Source: M3007 sp964550795
Lineage (GTDB): Bacteria; Bacteroidota; Bacteroidia; Chitinophagales; Saprospiraceae
Direction: 5' to 3'
Length of the DNA stretch: 64,000 nucleotides
Assembly (NCBI GenBank): GCA_964550795.1
Contig: CAZKBH010000005.1
Span: forward strand, 80,629-144,628
Below the pieces are notes generated by a model that was not told where the DNA came from, did not search any database, and worked only from the letters and a program-made list of their open reading frames with translations. Positions within the stretch are counted from its first letter, which is position 1. Every line of letters begins with the position of its first letter. A program made the position numbers and the translations under genes. This document shows, in pieces, positions 1 through 8,946 of this stretch.

Positions 1-55
1 TCAAGCCCAAGGCACCGAATACCAGCAATAAGGCTGTGATAAAGAAATTTTTCAT
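1..55 (-). CDS. 5' end of a truncated secreted or membrane protein
   Basis: Reading the minus strand from the ATG at 55 gives MKNFFITALLLVFGALGL before the window edge. A Lys followed by an uninterrupted hydrophobic stretch is a signal peptide or first membrane segment. Only 18 codons are visible, so no function can be given. It is transcribed away from the GH144-like gene on the same strand. The 150 bases between them hold no other gene. Confidence 0.5.
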   Translation of the reverse strand, partial: MKNFFITALLLVFGALGL

Positions 56-206
56 AAGCACTTCTTTTAGAATGGTTATGTGTGAAAATGAGTTAGTTTA
101 TACTGTGATTCTTTTGATTTTGATGATTTGAGTGAGGCAAAAGCCTGATTTTGAGATGACTATGATCCTACTGTGTTCAAAACCACGCCGTATTGGCTGT
201 AATCGT

Positions 207-2066
207 TTATTCTGCTACCAATTGCAGCATCCGGACTCCGCCATTCCCGTTGGTTATTTCTACCCAACAAACGCCTTTGGGCAGCCTCGAAATCGGAATA
301 TTTTCCTGAAAAACACCCGCCGAAAAACCCCGGTTTTTAAACAAAACTTGAAGCTCACGACCCTGTATATCCACCATCCGAGCAGTCAATTTTTGAGCAT
401 TCAGGACCGAAAATTCGAGGTTTAATATCCCATTATTCGCTGAAACCGGGTTGGGAAACAACAACACATCAAAGCCGTTTTCTTCCGCAAAAACTTCCTC
501 CGAAGGCGAACTATCTGCTTGAAAACCAATGGCTTCCAACGCAGACGCTATTTCCGGATTTTGCATAAAAAGATCCCAAAAAAGTCCCGTTCTATGATTT
601 TCTATCATGACCACAATAGGGCCTTGATCAATGGCTAAATAGGAAGGCGCAAACCAGTTTACTTCAAGGTTGAACGCATCGTAAAAGCCGTAAGGCCCCC
701 ACAAACGCTCGCCTTGTTCGCGGTAAAAATGACGCAGGGCGGCCATGCTTTCCTGCGGTGTATAAGGCATGTTGGACAGTGCCGCCGTGGGCGCAATGGT
801 GCCGTCGTCGTTGGAGGGCCAAATATCCCGGGCAGAATAACCGTTGGGGCCGTCGCAGGCAGTCAACCCCCAACATTCCGCCGAGTATCCCTCGTACTGT
901 TTTGGATTGGCGATGGAATAAGCGTGCTGAATCAGCGCGTGATTGCGGTTTCGGACAAAATAATTGCAAAAAGCGTCCTTTCGGCCACGCGGATCAAATC
1001 CCAGATAGGAATAGTGCGCAAAAAACATTGGCCCGCCCCCAAACGGCCCGCAGAATACTTTGTACCCAAAATGGCTGCTGTTGTTGGCGTAATTGGAGGA
1101 AGTCCAACCGGTTTGGTACAAACTTCCCGGCACAGGATGGGTAGGCGATGCTGCCGCGAGGAGGTACACAATCTGCACCTCGTTAAAACCACGAAGCGGA
1201 AAATTCATCTGCCACCCGTAATTCGGCGACCAATGCCAGTATAGCACCGGGCCGTTGTCTTTCCGGTACCAATCCCATTCAACATCCTCCCAAAGCCCGG
1301 TGATTACGTCGCGGAGCGCAGTTTCGAGGGGTGTGTTTTGATCAAAATAGGCGCGGACAGTGAGCAAACCCTGCATCAAAAATGCCGTTTCCACCAAATC
1401 TCCACCGTTGTCAAACTGGCTAAAAGGCACCACGTCTCCGTTTGTTCCATTCATCCAGTGAGGAAAAACGCCATGGAAACGATCTGCATATTGCAAAAAC
1501 GAGGCAATCTGAATCATTCGGTTCAGCGCAGCATCGCGGGTGATCCAGCCTCTTTCCACGCCGACTAGCATGGCCATTATCCCGAAACCAGACCCGCCCA
1601 TGGTTACGAGGTTCGGATCGCCGTTTGAGCGCTCGCGGGCCAGGCCACTTACCGGGTGACCATAATCCCAAAAATAACGGAAGGTGGCGCGCTGGGTCAT
1701 TTCCATCAAGGCATCGTCGCTCATGGCTTGGGTAGTCGCTTCCACTGTGGTGGATTGCGCGCCCTCAATCGGACCTGCCACCGCTGCTATTCGGTATTGA
1801 CGATTTACGTTTTGGCCTTCGTCGCCCGTCCAGTCGGTAGCGATGGGTTCTCTGCCCGCTTGTTTCAAAAAACTGAAAGAAGCGCCGTTGTTGGTGGAGC
1901 GGTAAATTTTGTAACCCGTCACGTTTGGCTCGGAATTTGCCTCCCAAGTCAATTCAATATGCTGTTCATAACCAAGTGCCTGCATTGCCGTGGGCACTGA
2001 AGGGGCTTGTGCCGCGCATATTGGAGCGGCCAGGAGTAGGAAAAATATGGTACGGATTTGGGTCAT
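207..2066 (-). CDS. Secreted glucoamylase-like glycoside hydrolase (GH144-type) with Fn3 and T9SS domains
   Basis: Likely an exported beta-glucan hydrolase. The start chosen is the ATG at 2066, because it begins a clean signal peptide (MTQIRTIFFLLLAAPICAAQ); an upstream alternative adds 21 residues that do not look like an export signal. The 619-residue product has a fibronectin type III domain (about residues 25-110), a glucoamylase-like catalytic domain of the PF10091 type (about 120-520, with ATFRYFWDYGHP, RGFNEVQIVYLLAAASPTHP and WGLTACDGPNGY blocks), and a C-terminal T9SS type A sorting domain (starting LLFPNPVS). Family knowledge: Bacteroidota proteins of this domain include GH144 endo-beta-1,2-glucanases such as one from Chitinophaga pinensis, so beta-1,2-glucan is the best substrate guess, not proven here. 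It stands alone, without a SusC/SusD pair. Confidence 0.8.
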   Translation of the reverse strand: MTQIRTIFFLLLAAPICAAQAPSVPTAMQALGYEQHIELTWEANSEPNVTGYKIYRSTNNGASFSFLKQAGREPIATDWTGDEGQNVNRQYRIAAVAGPIEGAQSTTVEATTQAMSDDALMEMTQRATFRYFWDYGHPVSGLARERSNGDPNLVTMGGSGFGIMAMLVGVERGWITRDAALNRMIQIASFLQYADRFHGVFPHWMNGTNGDVVPFSQFDNGGDLVETAFLMQGLLTVRAYFDQNTPLETALRDVITGLWEDVEWDWYRKDNGPVLYWHWSPNYGWQMNFPLRGFNEVQIVYLLAAASPTHPVPGSLYQTGWTSSNYANNSSHFGYKVFCGPFGGGPMFFAHYSYLGFDPRGRKDAFCNYFVRNRNHALIQHAYSIANPKQYEGYSAECWGLTACDGPNGYSARDIWPSNDDGTIAPTAALSNMPYTPQESMAALRHFYREQGERLWGPYGFYDAFNLEVNWFAPSYLAIDQGPIVVMIENHRTGLFWDLFMQNPEIASALEAIGFQADSSPSEEVFAEENGFDVLLFPNPVSANNGILNLEFSVLNAQKLTARMVDIQGRELQVLFKNRGFSAGVFQENIPISRLPKGVCWVEITNGNGGVRMLQLVAE

Positions 2067-2223
2067 CGTGCTGTTGAATAGGTGCGCGGTGTCTTTTCCG
2101 AATTCAGGGAATAATTGGGACACGCACATTTTTTACAGCATGAAATTAAGGCACAGCGGTGGTAAGCAAAGAAAAATACACCTCACCACTACTACGCCAT
2201 GTCCAAAACTGGCCAAAACAGCA

Positions 2224-4944
2224 TTAAAAAGCCATGATAAACTCCGTCAGGTTCACTTCTTCGGGCAAATGCAATTTTTTGCGCAAGCGATATCGCTTGT
2301 TTTCGATGCCCCGAACGGAGATATTAAGCAGCGGGGCAATCTCTTTGGACGACAAATTCATCTTCAAATAGGCCGCCAAACGGAGGTCGCCAGGCGTGAG
2401 ATCGGGGAATGCCAGCATGAGCCTTTTGAAAAAATCGTCGTGCACTCGGTTGAATGATTCCTCAAAAATTTCCCAGTCGTGGTCGCCTTCCAGGTGCGCA
2501 TCAATTTCCCGAACAATCTTGCCCAGCGCGCGCGGCTCGTTTTTGGAGTCGAGCAGATTGTCTTTTAAACTTTGCAAGGCCTCGTTTTTTCGGATCAGGT
2601 TGAAGGCGGCGTTGGAAAGTTCACGGCTTTTGTTTTGCACTTCCAGCATCAAGATCTCCCGCTCCTTTTCTACTTCCAATTGCTGGCGTTGACGTTCCAG
2701 TCGGCGACGGTTAAACATTTCCAACAACCAAATTAGTCCCAAAAAAATCAGGCCATAAAACCCAAATGCCCACCCCGAACGATACCAGGGCGGCGCAATC
2801 CTGAATTCCACTACAGCCTCCTGCCCGCCCACCTCGCTGCGCACCCGGAAGCTGTATCGTCCGGCTGGCAGATTGGTAAACTCCTTATACGACACGTATG
2901 TCCAAGGAGACCAAACCTTTGAGAAACCTTCTAAAAACCAGGAAAATCGAACAGAATGTTCGTAAAATGGCTGAGCAAACTGAAATTCGAGGGTGTTTTG
3001 CCGATACGCAAACCGCAAGTTTTTGCTTGGCAGAAACGACTGCCCGTCGGCAGTATGGATACGGATCACCTCCGTCGCAGGCGGCGTTTTTTGACTCTGG
3101 GAGGCTGCGGAAGAATCTTGATTGAGGAGTGCAAACCCATTTTCCAGGCAGAACAAATACTCGCCGCTGGACAAAATTTCGACATTTTCAAAGGTTGGTA
3201 CGAGCGCAAGGGGCACTTTTTGCATCCCTCCTTCGGGCCGAAAAAGCCAGAGACCACTGCCGTCCAGCGCAAAACGTTCGCCAGCTCGACCCGGGAGCCA
3301 TTTTCTGGCCGGTAATGGTGCGTTTATGGGTTCAAACAGACTGCGGCCAGCCTCATTCCGCAGTCGAAACGCAGTTGGCAGCGCGTTGACCACCACCTGA
3401 CTGTCGGGCAAAACACTAAGACTCAGTTGGAAATCCGTGGGCAATCCGTCCTGGCGCGTGAAGGTTTTGAACTCCCGCACCTGCGTGAGATCCTCGCTCA
3501 ATCGGAGCCGAAAAAGTCCCTTGTTGGGATGCGCACCCCAGAGATTGCCCGCTGCGTCGAACACGATTTTTTTCAAAGGCTCGCTGAATCCGCCCACACG
3601 GCCCGCAAATTCCCAAGCCCCGGCGGCAGACTTTTTAAACAACACTAAACCCGTGTATGTCGCCTGCAAAATCACGCCGGGATGGCCCGGAACCCGCACG
3701 GCACACCAGCCTCCAGTGACCTCTGAAATTCGCCGCACCGCGTTTTCATGGAGCATGAATGTGCCGCTGTTGTGTCCACAAATCAATTGATTGTCAAATA
3801 CTTTCAATTGCCAAACCTGTCCTTGTGAACCTTCTACCAATGAAAAATCAGCGGGAATGAGCGGCGAGGGGTACGGGGTTTTGAACACGCCCTGATTGGT
3901 CCCGATATACAGTTGTCCGTTGTGCACGGCGGCAGCATAAACGGTCCCGATTTTGCCCGTCTGGTCGGTAAAAAAAGTAAGTGGAGAGTGTAGGGCAGCA
4001 AAATCGATGCCCCGGTCAAGGCCCAACCAGAGGTTGCCATTGCGGTCTTCGTGCATGGCCAGCACGGTATTGTTCTGGAGGCCATTTTCCCGATGCAAAT
4101 GGGCGCGTAGCTGGCCGGAAGGGTGCAAAATGTAGGCTCCATCCAGGATTGTACCAATAGCCCAACCTCCGCCGCGAAGTGCTGTGGCCTTGTTGAGTTG
4201 TTTTTTGCGAAAAACGTCGTTGAGCGGGTTATCCCAAGGGGTACAACGGTCGTTTTGCAATTCAAACATACCATCGCCGGAGGTTCCCGCCCAGATGCCG
4301 CCCCGTCCGTTGGGCACCAGAAATTGAACAATTTTATCTTTCAAAACCTCCGAACCCGGTAAGGCCCGGAACGTATTGTCGGGTAGTAATTCGTAAAGGC
4401 CCCGCTCAATAACCGGCAGCACTACCCGATCGTTTACGAGCTGGGCAAACATGATGGCATTGGGTGGTTTTATGGACGTAACTACCTGATAATCATATTT
4501 ATATATCGTAGAAAAAGTTTGGAAAAGGACATAGTCCGGCAACACGAGGATATGCCAGATTTCCTCTTTCCCTAACTGCCCTTCGGCCAAATCTGCGCTC
4601 AAGGAAATGTATTGCAAGCGCCCGGAAGCATCTTTTACCCAAAAACCGAATTCTGCAAACCCGCCGCAGAAAATTTGACCAGCAGGGCCGATTGCAACCG
4701 ACCGGACCGCTTGTTTTTCGGGCAATTCATAATGCCGCCAGCGGGTGCCGTCGAATTCCAGCAGGGTGCCGTTGTTACCCGCATACACCCAGCCTTCGGG
4801 CGACTGCGCGAGCGACCAGTTTTGGTTTTGAGCATCATAGTGGTCAGGCTGGAAATTGCGCAATCGCGGCGCACGCTGCGCCCAGGCATCAACTGCAAGC
4901 AGGCAAAAAAGCCCAAGGAGGATATTTTTGAGATGAATATGCAC
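2224..4944 (-). CDS. One-component membrane regulator: periplasmic propeller, Y_Y_Y, coiled coil, LuxR-type HTH
   Basis: A 906-residue protein that probably senses a periplasmic ligand and acts directly on DNA. It has a signal peptide (MHIHLKNILLGLFCLLAVDAWAQ with a GTG start), a long beta-propeller-like region (about 25-640), a Y_Y_Y-like domain (about 650-720), one membrane segment (GWAFGFYGLIFLGLIWLLEM, about 735-757), a charged coiled coil, and a C-terminal helix-turn-helix with LSSKEIAPLLNISVRGIENK. No histidine kinase or receiver domain is present, so this is a one-component layout, unlike the hybrid kinase at 56315. The stop of the upstream AcpH-like gene is 9 bases away, so the two are probably co-transcribed. 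The target genes are unknown; the downstream GH144-like gene is a candidate by position only. Confidence 0.75.
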   Translation of the reverse strand: MHIHLKNILLGLFCLLAVDAWAQRAPRLRNFQPDHYDAQNQNWSLAQSPEGWVYAGNNGTLLEFDGTRWRHYELPEKQAVRSVAIGPAGQIFCGGFAEFGFWVKDASGRLQYISLSADLAEGQLGKEEIWHILVLPDYVLFQTFSTIYKYDYQVVTSIKPPNAIMFAQLVNDRVVLPVIERGLYELLPDNTFRALPGSEVLKDKIVQFLVPNGRGGIWAGTSGDGMFELQNDRCTPWDNPLNDVFRKKQLNKATALRGGGWAIGTILDGAYILHPSGQLRAHLHRENGLQNNTVLAMHEDRNGNLWLGLDRGIDFAALHSPLTFFTDQTGKIGTVYAAAVHNGQLYIGTNQGVFKTPYPSPLIPADFSLVEGSQGQVWQLKVFDNQLICGHNSGTFMLHENAVRRISEVTGGWCAVRVPGHPGVILQATYTGLVLFKKSAAGAWEFAGRVGGFSEPLKKIVFDAAGNLWGAHPNKGLFRLRLSEDLTQVREFKTFTRQDGLPTDFQLSLSVLPDSQVVVNALPTAFRLRNEAGRSLFEPINAPLPARKWLPGRAGERFALDGSGLWLFRPEGGMQKVPLALVPTFENVEILSSGEYLFCLENGFALLNQDSSAASQSQKTPPATEVIRIHTADGQSFLPSKNLRFAYRQNTLEFQFAQPFYEHSVRFSWFLEGFSKVWSPWTYVSYKEFTNLPAGRYSFRVRSEVGGQEAVVEFRIAPPWYRSGWAFGFYGLIFLGLIWLLEMFNRRRLERQRQQLEVEKEREILMLEVQNKSRELSNAAFNLIRKNEALQSLKDNLLDSKNEPRALGKIVREIDAHLEGDHDWEIFEESFNRVHDDFFKRLMLAFPDLTPGDLRLAAYLKMNLSSKEIAPLLNISVRGIENKRYRLRKKLHLPEEVNLTEFIMAF

Positions 4945-4953
4945 CGGGCAAAA

Positions 4954-5541
4954 CTACCTAATTTCAAGTAAGCGGTGTCGGGCCGCTTCCACGAGTTCTG
5001 GGAAAAACGCGTTAAAATCTGCCGAATACAGCTCAATTTCACGAAAAAAAGCATCGGCGAGGGCCTGTGCATCGAATGGCCCGGGGATGCGTCGGCTGAA
5101 TTGGTGGAGCACCCATTCCAGACCTTCGCGCTGCATGTACCCGTGCAGGAAGCGACCAGCGATCATTTTTGGGAGACGTTCCTGTAAAAAGGGCGGCATT
5201 TCCGCCGCGCGGTTTTGAAGTTGGGCGTAGGTTTTTTCGGCAAAAACCTCAAAAGGGATTTCGGAATGTTGTGCCCAATGAATGGCGAGCAGGTGATCGT
5301 ACAAAATATCCACAAACGGCGGCGCATAACGCCCGGCAAAGGCTCGGATGCGCGCGACACTCAGGTCGGTCAATGAATGATTGTCAGTGAAGGAATCAAT
5401 GGTTCGGTGGAGCAAAATGCCCTTTTGGACTGGCTGGGGGTATTTTTCCCAATCGCGGCCTTTAACAAAATCGCCTATAAAATTGCCGAGGAGTACATCT
5501 TCGTCGCCGAAGGAAAGAAAGCAGTGTGCGAGGTGGTTCAT
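4954..5541 (-). CDS. ACP phosphodiesterase-like protein (AcpH/DUF479 family)
   Basis: A 195-residue protein starting MNHLAHCFLSFGDEDVLLGN, the typical N-terminus of the acyl-carrier-protein phosphodiesterase family, with conserved blocks GNFIGDFVKG, LHRTIDSFTDNH and FVDILYDHLLA carrying the His and Asp residues expected for metal binding in this HD-like fold. Characterised AcpH removes the 4'-phosphopantetheine arm from holo-ACP; Bacteroidota members are annotated by similarity only. The ATG at 5541 was chosen over an ORF extension of 34 residues because of this N-terminus. It overlaps the stop of the upstream Uma2 gene as ATGA, pointing to translational coupling. Confidence 0.8.
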   Translation of the reverse strand: MNHLAHCFLSFGDEDVLLGNFIGDFVKGRDWEKYPQPVQKGILLHRTIDSFTDNHSLTDLSVARIRAFAGRYAPPFVDILYDHLLAIHWAQHSEIPFEVFAEKTYAQLQNRAAEMPPFLQERLPKMIAGRFLHGYMQREGLEWVLHQFSRRIPGPFDAQALADAFFREIELYSADFNAFFPELVEAARHRLLEIR

Positions 5542-6107
5542 AAAAAACTGACTCCTTCGTACACGGCATCTAAGTTGAGTTCTACGCCCAGGGCTGGTAC
5601 TGGAAATTTGCCGTCGGACATGAAATAGGTGTTTGCTTCCCACTCACCCTCAGGTGTTTTGTAGCGCACTTCTACCCATACTTTTTCGGAATCTACCAGG
5701 ATATAGTTTTGCAGCGAGGCGATGTTTTTGTACCGGATAAATTTGTCTGCAGAATCTTCGATTCGGGAAGTCTTAGAGATGACTTCAAAAATCACAGTCG
5801 GATATTGTTTGATGTATTTGTTTGTCTGATCGCGAGGATCAGGAGCAATCATCACATCGGGATAAGTGTAGTCCTTTTGTGACGCAATTTGCACCTTTAC
5901 ACTTTCAGTATAGACCCGCAAATTTTTGATGAATTGTTTGAGGGCGTTTTTAATATTGAAACAGATTTCGTTGTGGTCGTCAGTTGTTCCGGGCATTGGG
6001 TAAAGTTGATTGTCAATAAATTCGTGTCGAATTTCCGAGCGTTCCTCGAATTCGACGTACTCCTCCACCGTCATGAGGCGTGTGTCTGCCAGTGTGTATT
6101 CTTTCAT
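5538..6107 (-). CDS. Uma2 family endonuclease-like protein, copy A
   Basis: A 189-residue member of the Uma2 (DUF820) family, which has a PD-(D/E)xK restriction-endonuclease-like fold; no biochemical role is established. Visible hallmarks are the N-terminal MTVEEYVEFEE helix, HEFIDNQL, and the core YTYPDVMI ... VIFEVISKTS with the acidic and Lys residues of the nuclease-like site, followed by RYKNIASLQNYILVDSE. It is a tandem paralogue of the gene just upstream (6125-6706); the first 40 codons of the two are almost the same. Its stop overlaps the start of the AcpH-like gene by four bases. Confidence 0.85.
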   Translation of the reverse strand: MKEYTLADTRLMTVEEYVEFEERSEIRHEFIDNQLYPMPGTTDDHNEICFNIKNALKQFIKNLRVYTESVKVQIASQKDYTYPDVMIAPDPRDQTNKYIKQYPTVIFEVISKTSRIEDSADKFIRYKNIASLQNYILVDSEKVWVEVRYKTPEGEWEANTYFMSDGKFPVPALGVELNLDAVYEGVSFL

Positions 6108-6124
6108 GGGTTTAATTTTTTGTG

Positions 6125-6706
6125 TTACTGAAAACGGACACCATTGTACACATCCGAAAAATTTAATGATATCCCCAGTATTGGAATTGGGAATTGCTCA
6201 TCAGGCAATTGGAAAGTATTAGACTCCCACGCACCCTCCGGGGTTTTGTAGCGCACTTCTACCCATAGTTTTTCGGAATCTACCAGGATGTAATTTTGGA
6301 GAGATTCAATTTTTTTGTACCGGATAAATTCGTCCACAGAATCATCAATGCGGGAATTTTTGGAGATGACTTCGAAGATCACACAAGGTTGTTTAATGAA
6401 ATACGCATCGTCTCCAGCCAAGTCAATGGGATCGTTGGTAACGACTATATCAGGATACGTGTAATCTTTCAATGGACTTATCTGTACTTTGACACTTTCC
6501 GCGTAAATCTGGTATTGCTGTCCTTTTAACATTTGCTCCAAGAGGCTTCTAAGCAAAAAGCAAATCGTGTTGTGAATCCGTGTAGTTCCGGGCATTGGTA
6601 TCAATTGGTTGTCAATAAATTCGTGTCGAATTTCCGAGCGTTCCTCGAATTCGACGTACTCCTCTACCGTCATGGGGCGTGTATCGGTCAGTGTGTATTC
6701 TTTCAT
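6125..6706 (-). CDS. Uma2 family endonuclease-like protein, copy B
   Basis: A 193-residue paralogue of the adjacent Uma2 gene. The start at 6706 is chosen by matching MKEYTLTDTRPMTVEEY to copy A; a longer ORF start adds 11 residues with no counterpart. Core motifs are YTYPDIVV and CVIFEVISKNSR. The coding sequence from roughly 6607 to 6706 and the bases just before the ATG are nearly identical to copy A, while the middle of the protein differs much more, so the pair looks like a tandem duplication with a conserved or converted 5' end. The 17 bases between the copies leave little room for a separate promoter, so they probably form one operon ending with the AcpH-like and regulator genes. Confidence 0.85.
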   Translation of the reverse strand: MKEYTLTDTRPMTVEEYVEFEERSEIRHEFIDNQLIPMPGTTRIHNTICFLLRSLLEQMLKGQQYQIYAESVKVQISPLKDYTYPDIVVTNDPIDLAGDDAYFIKQPCVIFEVISKNSRIDDSVDEFIRYKKIESLQNYILVDSEKLWVEVRYKTPEGAWESNTFQLPDEQFPIPILGISLNFSDVYNGVRFQ

Positions 6707-6852
6707 GGGCTTAATTTTTTGCTGGACAAAAATAAGCAAACGCGACGTACTCCCCTAAAGTTTTGAACTTTGCGCAGCAATAACCTTAATCGCCACGTCG
6801 AGCGGTCTAAATTCCAGTACTGCAACGGTTTCGTCCACTACTTTTGCCCACT

Positions 6853-8901
6853 ATGTCCAACACCACCACACCTGCCCCCAAAATGCTCTGGCAACCCTCT
6901 CCGGCCCTTTTGCGCGACTGCAATCTTGCCCAATACAGCGCATGGCTGGCAAAAGAAAAAAACCTGTATTTCCAGGATTACGCCGCGCTTTGGAAATGGA
7001 GCACCGAGCAAATCGCCGACTTCTGGGAGAGCCTCTGGGAATATTTCAAAATTGCGCACCACGCACCGTATAAACAAGTGTTGTCCGGCACACAAATGCC
7101 TGATTTTAAATGGTTTGAGGGTGCAACGCTCAATTATGCAGCACATGTTTTTCGGCAAAAAACCGACGCGCGCCCGGCCATTATTTTCCAAAGCGAGCGG
7201 CATCCGCTGCGCGAAATCAGCTGGGCGGAACTCGAAAGTCAAACGGCTGCGCTCGCCCATTTTTTCCGCGAAAGCGGGATTCAGCCCGGCGACCGGATTG
7301 CGGCGTTTTTGCCCAATTCGCCCCATGCCGTGATTGCCGTGCTGGCCACCATGTCGGTGGGTGCGGTATGGTCCAGTTGTTCGCCTGATTTTGGTGCAGC
7401 GAGTGTGGCGGATCGTTTTGCCCAGATTCAGCCCCGGATTTTCATCGCCGTAGATGGCTACGCTTATGGCGGCAAAGCCTTTGACAAACGGGACACCGTG
7501 CGCGAAATTTGTCAACTATTACCCAGCGTGGAAAAGGTAATTTTTGTGCCTTTCCTCGACGAAAACGCCACCTTATCGGCAGAAAAAGAGGTCGTCTCCT
7601 GGGATCAAGTCATTTCCGCTCATTCATCATCCATCATTCATCGTTCATCATTTAACATTCATCGTTCATCATTTAACATTCATCATTCATCATCCATCAT
7701 TCATCATTCATCATTCTCAGACCCCCTCTGGATTCTCTACTCCTCCGGCACCACGGGCGTCCCCAAAGCCATTGTGCATTCGCATGGCGGTAATTTGCTG
7801 GAGCACCTGAAATACCTGCATTTTCACAACGATATTCGTCCCGGGGAGCGTTTTTTCTGGTTCTCCACCACGGGCTGGATGATGTGGAATTTCACCGTCG
7901 GCGCACTCATGACCGGCGCGACGATTGTGTTGTACGACGGCAGTCCGGGGTTCCCCAATATCAATGTGTTGTGGGAATTGGCCGAAAAAACCAGGATTAC
8001 CCATTTTGGCACCAGTGCGCCGTTTTTGGTCAGTTGTATGAAAGCGGGTATTTCGCCGAAGACGGATTTTGACCTGAGTCATTTGCGCAGCATTGGCTCT
8101 ACGGGATCACCCTTGCCGCCCGAAGCTTTTGGCTGGGTGTACGAAAACATCAAATCCGATTTGTGGCTGTCGAGCATGGCCGGAGGAACCGATGTCTGTA
8201 CCGCCTGGGTCGGTGGAAACCCGCAACTGCCTGTTTATCAAGGAGAAATACAATGTCGTTGTCTCGGCTGTGCGATGGAAAGCTGGGACGAAGCGGGGCA
8301 ATCCGTGCCCCTTGGCGAGGTAGGTGAAATGGTGGTAACCGAACCCATGCCCTCCATGCCCGTGTATTTTTGGGGCGACGAGGATGGCTCAAAATACCAG
8401 TCCTCTTACTTTGAACATTACCCCGGCGTTTGGCGGCACGGCGACTGGATACAACTCACGGAACGCGATAGTCTCGTCATTTTGGGGCGTTCCGATGCCA
8501 CCCTCAACCGGCAGGGCGTACGCATTGGCACGGCAGAAATTTATCGGGCCCTGGATCAGATTCCTGAGCTGCGCGACAGTCTCATCATCAACCTCGAACG
8601 CCCGGACGGCTCCGACTGGATGCCGCTATTCGTGGCGCTTAACGATGGTATTTCATTAACCGACGAATTAAAAACTAAAATCAAAACCGCCCTCCGCACG
8701 GCTTATAGTCCGCGCCACGTTCCGGATGATATTTTGGAAATTCCAGAAGTTCCGTACACCATCTCCGGCAAAAAGATGGAGACCCCGGTGAAGAAAATTT
8801 TGCAACGAAAGCCGCTCGACAAGGCTTATAATCGGGATTCAATGCGAAATCCGGAGGCGATGGAGTGGTTTATTGAAATGGCGAAGGGATTAGAGGTTTG
8901 A
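6853..8901 (+). CDS. aacS: Acetoacetyl-CoA synthetase (acetoacetate-CoA ligase)
   Basis: ATP-dependent activation of acetoacetate to acetoacetyl-CoA in the cytoplasm. The 682-residue protein carries the ACS-type N-terminal cap (FWESLWEYF, MPDFKWFEGATLNYAAHVFR), the adenylate-forming P-loop YSSGTTGVPKAIVHSHGG, GSTGSPLPPEAF, GGTDVCTAW, and near the C-terminus GVRIGTAEIYRALDQIPE and PYTISGKKMETPVKKIL with the catalytic Lys. The ATG at 6853 is preferred to a TTG nine bases upstream. Odd feature: residues 257-289 are a low-complexity 7-residue repeat (IHRSSFN type) encoded by a 21-bp DNA repeat, inserted in frame just before the P-loop block. The rest of the enzyme is intact. Confidence 0.9.
   Translation: MSNTTTPAPKMLWQPSPALLRDCNLAQYSAWLAKEKNLYFQDYAALWKWSTEQIADFWESLWEYFKIAHHAPYKQVLSGTQMPDFKWFEGATLNYAAHVFRQKTDARPAIIFQSERHPLREISWAELESQTAALAHFFRESGIQPGDRIAAFLPNSPHAVIAVLATMSVGAVWSSCSPDFGAASVADRFAQIQPRIFIAVDGYAYGGKAFDKRDTVREICQLLPSVEKVIFVPFLDENATLSAEKEVVSWDQVISAHSSSIIHRSSFNIHRSSFNIHHSSSIIHHSSFSDPLWILYSSGTTGVPKAIVHSHGGNLLEHLKYLHFHNDIRPGERFFWFSTTGWMMWNFTVGALMTGATIVLYDGSPGFPNINVLWELAEKTRITHFGTSAPFLVSCMKAGISPKTDFDLSHLRSIGSTGSPLPPEAFGWVYENIKSDLWLSSMAGGTDVCTAWVGGNPQLPVYQGEIQCRCLGCAMESWDEAGQSVPLGEVGEMVVTEPMPSMPVYFWGDEDGSKYQSSYFEHYPGVWRHGDWIQLTERDSLVILGRSDATLNRQGVRIGTAEIYRALDQIPELRDSLIINLERPDGSDWMPLFVALNDGISLTDELKTKIKTALRTAYSPRHVPDDILEIPEVPYTISGKKMETPVKKILQRKPLDKAYNRDSMRNPEAMEWFIEMAKGLEV
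7621..7716 (+). repeat. In-frame 21-bp tandem repeat inside aacS
   Basis: Built from seven-base words such as ATTCATC and CATTTAAC arranged in 21-bp units; two neighbouring units (ATTCATCGTTCATCATTTAAC type) are identical. Because the unit is a multiple of three, it reads as seven-residue repeats (IHRSSFN, IHHSSSI, IHHSSFS) and does not break the gene. Confidence 0.9.
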
Positions 8902-8946
8902 CAACCTGAGCTCGAATCCCTTCGCCATTCTTATTTATCAGACGCA

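Noticed and set aside
6838..7515. 225-residue minus-strand ORF at the start of aacS
   Set aside because: Antisense to the conserved acetoacetyl-CoA synthetase N-terminal region, no family features.
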